DNA from: Paracoccaceae bacterium
Lineage (GTDB): Bacteria; Pseudomonadota; Alphaproteobacteria; Rhizobiales; Stappiaceae
Assembly: GCA_002709505.1 (NCBI GenBank)
Contig: PARB01000006.1
Span: 1-50,556 of the forward strand
Length of the DNA stretch: 50,556 nucleotides
Direction of reading: 5' to 3'
The notes beneath the pieces were generated by a model. That model worked only from the letters and a program-made list of their open reading frames with translations, made no database searches and was not told where the DNA came from. The position numbers were made by a program, and so were the translations under genes. Shown here piece by piece: positions 48,284-50,556 of this stretch (the first letter of the stretch is position 1; each line of letters opens with the position of its first letter).

Positions 48284-49906
48284 ATGACAAGTTGGCTGGT
48301 GGATACCTTCCAGATGGAACCGGGCTGGGCCCGGGGCATCGGATTTTTCATCGCCGTGGTGGTGGTGCTCGCGCTGATCTCCGTGTTTGTCTGGGTGCTG
48401 CGCCGCATTGCCGGCACGCGGGTGATGGGAGGACGTTCCCGGCAGCCACGCGTCTCCGTGATGGATGCCGCGGCGCTCGATGCCCGGCGGCGCCTGATCC
48501 TGATCCGTCGCGACAATGTCGAACATCTCCTGCTGGTCGGCGGCCCGAGCGATGTCGTGGTGGAGCGCAACATCGTGCGCGGCGTTCCCGTCTCGCAAGC
48601 CTATCCGCGCCAGTCGTCGCAACCGGCCGTGGATGTTGCAGCCGCCTCGCTGGCGCCGGTCGAAAGCGCTCCGCCCCAACCGCAGCCCGAGCGCGCGCCG
48701 GCGCAGCGCCCCGCGGCGCCCCCTCCTCCGGCCGCAGCACCGGCTCCCCGACGCATGGCGCCGCCGGCTCCGGCCGCACCCGCCCCCGCGCAACAGCCGC
48801 AGCCGATACGCCCCTCCCCGCGCGCCGCAACGCCGCCGCGCGCACCGTCCGCCGACGCTCCGGCTGCAGGCAGCGCCGAAACGAAGCGTCCGACACCGCT
48901 GCACCGGGCCGGCGCCTCCGTCGCCGCCGCCGGAGCCGCCGTCGCCGGGCTCGCCCGCAGCAGCGGTTCCGCCCTGCGCGGCAGCGACCAGCCCCAGGAC
49001 CCCGCGCCGCGCGCCGACACGCCGCCCGCGCCCCGGCGCACGATCACGCCGCCCTCCTCCGGCCCGGCCTCGACGGCCCGCACCGCCTATCCGCAGCCCG
49101 GTGACGAACCGAAAGCTCCCGAGGTGGCACCGCCCGCCCCGTCAACCAACGGCACCCCGCCGCGGCCGTCCTATGTAAAGCCGCCGGTCGAGCCGGTCGC
49201 CGCCCGCGCACCGTCCCCGGACACACCGGCAAAGGACACGGCCGCAACGGCGCCGGAAATCAAGGCACCGGAACCGGCAAAGCCTGCGCAGAACGAGAGC
49301 ACCGCCGCACCGGATGCCCCGGTCCGCGCGCCGACGTCGTCCGCTCAGGCACAGTCAGCCTCCAGCGGCAGCTGGCCGTCCGCCCCCGCAGGCTCCTGGA
49401 AAGACAAGCCGGCGGCCGAACCCGCCACAGCCGCGAAATCCGGCGACACAGCCCAGGCCGACACGCCTTCGGAGCGCCCGGAACCGACGGCGGAAAAGCC
49501 GGAATCCACGGACAAGGAAACGGGTAAGGACGCGGGCAAGGACACTGGCACGACCCAACCGTCGGCACCGACCGCAGCGGCCGCGCAACACGCGCCGTCC
49601 AAGGCATCGGCCAGTGATCTGGAAGACGCGCTGATGGCGGAGTTCAACCAGAGCCGGAAACCGCCGGCCGCCGCTGAGGCGACGGCCACGGACACGCAGG
49701 AAAGCGTCGCCGAGGCACCGGCCAAATCCGACCCCGCGGCCCAGGGCGCCGAGACGGACAAACAGGCCGGCAGCGCTGACCCCTCGTCCGAAGACACTCC
49801 GTCCGCCGACGGCAAGAAGGATCCGGCAAACGCCGTGACCATGGATGCGATCGAGGAGGAAATGGCGCGTCTGTTGAGCGAGATCGGCGGATCGAAATCG
49901 AAATGA
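48284..49906 (+). CDS. fliO: FliO-type flagellar protein with long disordered tail
   Basis: This 540-residue protein has one membrane segment at about 15-38 (FFIAVVVVLALISVFVWVL) and then the FliO domain (VSVMDAAALDARRRLILIRR, NVEHLLLVGGPSDVVVE) to about residue 95. The remaining 440 residues are rich in Pro, Ala, Ser, Thr and charged residues, and end in a helix (DAIEEEMARLLSEIGG). FliO usually has little over 100 residues, so the tail is unusual. It helps assemble FliP rings. AAAAGG lies nine bases before the ATG. Its stop overlaps the fliP start. Confidence 0.85.
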   Translation: MTSWLVDTFQMEPGWARGIGFFIAVVVVLALISVFVWVLRRIAGTRVMGGRSRQPRVSVMDAAALDARRRLILIRRDNVEHLLLVGGPSDVVVERNIVRGVPVSQAYPRQSSQPAVDVAAASLAPVESAPPQPQPERAPAQRPAAPPPPAAAPAPRRMAPPAPAAPAPAQQPQPIRPSPRAATPPRAPSADAPAAGSAETKRPTPLHRAGASVAAAGAAVAGLARSSGSALRGSDQPQDPAPRADTPPAPRRTITPPSSGPASTARTAYPQPGDEPKAPEVAPPAPSTNGTPPRPSYVKPPVEPVAARAPSPDTPAKDTAATAPEIKAPEPAKPAQNESTAAPDAPVRAPTSSAQAQSASSGSWPSAPAGSWKDKPAAEPATAAKSGDTAQADTPSERPEPTAEKPESTDKETGKDAGKDTGTTQPSAPTAAAAQHAPSKASASDLEDALMAEFNQSRKPPAAAEATATDTQESVAEAPAKSDPAAQGAETDKQAGSADPSSEDTPSADGKKDPANAVTMDAIEEEMARLLSEIGGSKSK

Positions 49907-50556
49907 CGCCAGTCAGCCGGCGCGGTCCTCCTGCATTGCGCGTCGGATGCGTCTTCGCGCGCCCCGGGTCAGCGGGCCTGATCCGGGGTCTTGGACTGGC
50001 GCTGATGCTGTATCTGGTCCTCGGCGGCAATGCGTTCGCCCAGGACATCTCGATCGGCTTCGGCGAAGGCACGGGACTGACGGAACGCGCGGTCCAGCTT
50101 GTCGCGCTTCTCACGATCCTGAGCCTGGCGCCCTCGATCCTCGTCATGGTGACGAGCTTCACCCGGATCGTGGTGGTGCTGTCGCTGCTGCGCTCCGCCA
50201 TCGGCCTTCAGACCGCGCCGCCCAACGCGGTGATGACCTCGCTGGCGCTGTTTCTGACCGCCTTCATCATGGCCCCCACCTTCGAGGCCGCCTACAACGA
50301 GGGCGTCCAGCCGCTGGTGGAGGGATCGATCGAGCTGAACGAGGCCTTCGAGCGGGCCTCGACGCCGTTCCACCAGTTCATGCGCGCCAATGTGCGGGAG
50401 AAGGACCTCTCGCTCTTCATCGAGCTCTCGGGTCAGCCGGCCCCGGAAGAACCGGCCGAGCTGAGCATGCGGATCCTCGTCCCCGCCTTCATGATCAGCG
50501 AGTTGCGCCGCGCCTTCGAGATCGGCTTTCTGCTCTACCTGCCGTTCCTGATCATC
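49903..50556 (+). CDS. fliP: Flagellar export protein FliP, C-terminally cut by the window
   Basis: The 218 codons present contain a signal-like N terminus (ending GGNAFAQ), then VALLTILSLAPSILVMVTSF and TRIVVVLSLLRSAIGLQTAP, both diagnostic for FliP, and the start of the last membrane block (RRAFEIGFLLYLPFLII) where the window ends. FliP forms the export gate with FliQ and FliR, encoded in the divergent run. Its ATG overlaps the fliO stop as ATGA. About 30 residues should lie beyond the window. Confidence 0.96.
   Translation, partial: MTPVSRRGPPALRVGCVFARPGSAGLIRGLGLALMLYLVLGGNAFAQDISIGFGEGTGLTERAVQLVALLTILSLAPSILVMVTSFTRIVVVLSLLRSAIGLQTAPPNAVMTSLALFLTAFIMAPTFEAAYNEGVQPLVEGSIELNEAFERASTPFHQFMRANVREKDLSLFIELSGQPAPEEPAELSMRILVPAFMISELRRAFEIGFLLYLPFLII

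Overview
The window looks like a chromosomal segment from an alphaproteobacterium of the Hyphomicrobiales (Rhizobiales) type. I infer this from high GC with strongly GC-biased third codon positions, the small three-subunit PurS/PurQ/PurL enzyme with its associated small membrane protein, recA next to alaS, a CckA hybrid kinase beside flagellar genes, and TTAA-N7-TTAA sites of the CtrA type. A marine or soil relative of Stappia/Labrenzia would fit, but species cannot be read from the sequence. No rRNA, tRNA, CRISPR array or phage was seen.

Layout. 1-7.1 kb: purine synthesis (end of purC, purS, a 35-residue membrane protein, purQ, purL), interrupted by a lipoprotein gene, a DUF2164 gene, an AraC regulator divergent from a thioredoxin-fold peroxiredoxin-like gene, and a YegS-like lipid kinase. 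7.2-12.1 kb: BolA and monothiol glutaredoxin (iron-sulfur handling), a secreted small protein, a YegD-like Hsp70, TtcA, a small lipoprotein and a Tat-exported metallo-beta-lactamase-fold hydrolase with a palindromic operator candidate. 12.2-21 kb: rpsD, murI-trmJ (overlapping), an HdeD-like protein, a histidine kinase with a periplasmic molybdopterin-fold partner, icd and a chemoreceptor. 21-29.4 kb: an AT-rich gap, enoyl-CoA hydratase divergent from its likely TetR regulator, secreted hypothetical proteins, a cyclic-nucleotide-domain ion channel, alaS and recA.

29.4-31.1 kb is an acquired-looking patch (lower-GC acetyltransferase plus a decayed IS5-type transposase). 31.2-33.3 kb holds pseudouridine breakdown (PfkB kinase, PsuG). 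33.5-37.3 kb is a three-gene cluster of unknown function: a soluble helical protein, a single-pass membrane protein and a coiled-coil protein with a Gly-rich tail, the last carrying a one-base frameshift. 37.3-39 kb holds a DinB-family protein and two exported hypothetical proteins. 39.1-41.8 kb is a compact phospholipid operon (YnbA-like alcohol phosphatidyltransferase, CdsA-like cytidylyltransferase, PlsC-like acyltransferase, polytopic membrane protein).

41.9-50.6 kb: cckA followed upstream by the flagellar run flgB-flgC-fliE-fliQ-fliR-flhB on the minus strand, and divergent fliO-fliP on the plus strand. The shared flgB/fliO intergenic region has a perfect TTAA-N7-TTAA site, so the cell-cycle kinase CckA sits next to genes that its response regulator CtrA probably controls.

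The least explained items are the three-gene cluster at 33.5-37.3 kb, the Ynb-like phospholipid operon with two Asp-to-Asn changes in its signature, the cysteine-less molybdopterin-fold protein paired with a histidine kinase, and the 540-residue FliO with a long disordered tail.
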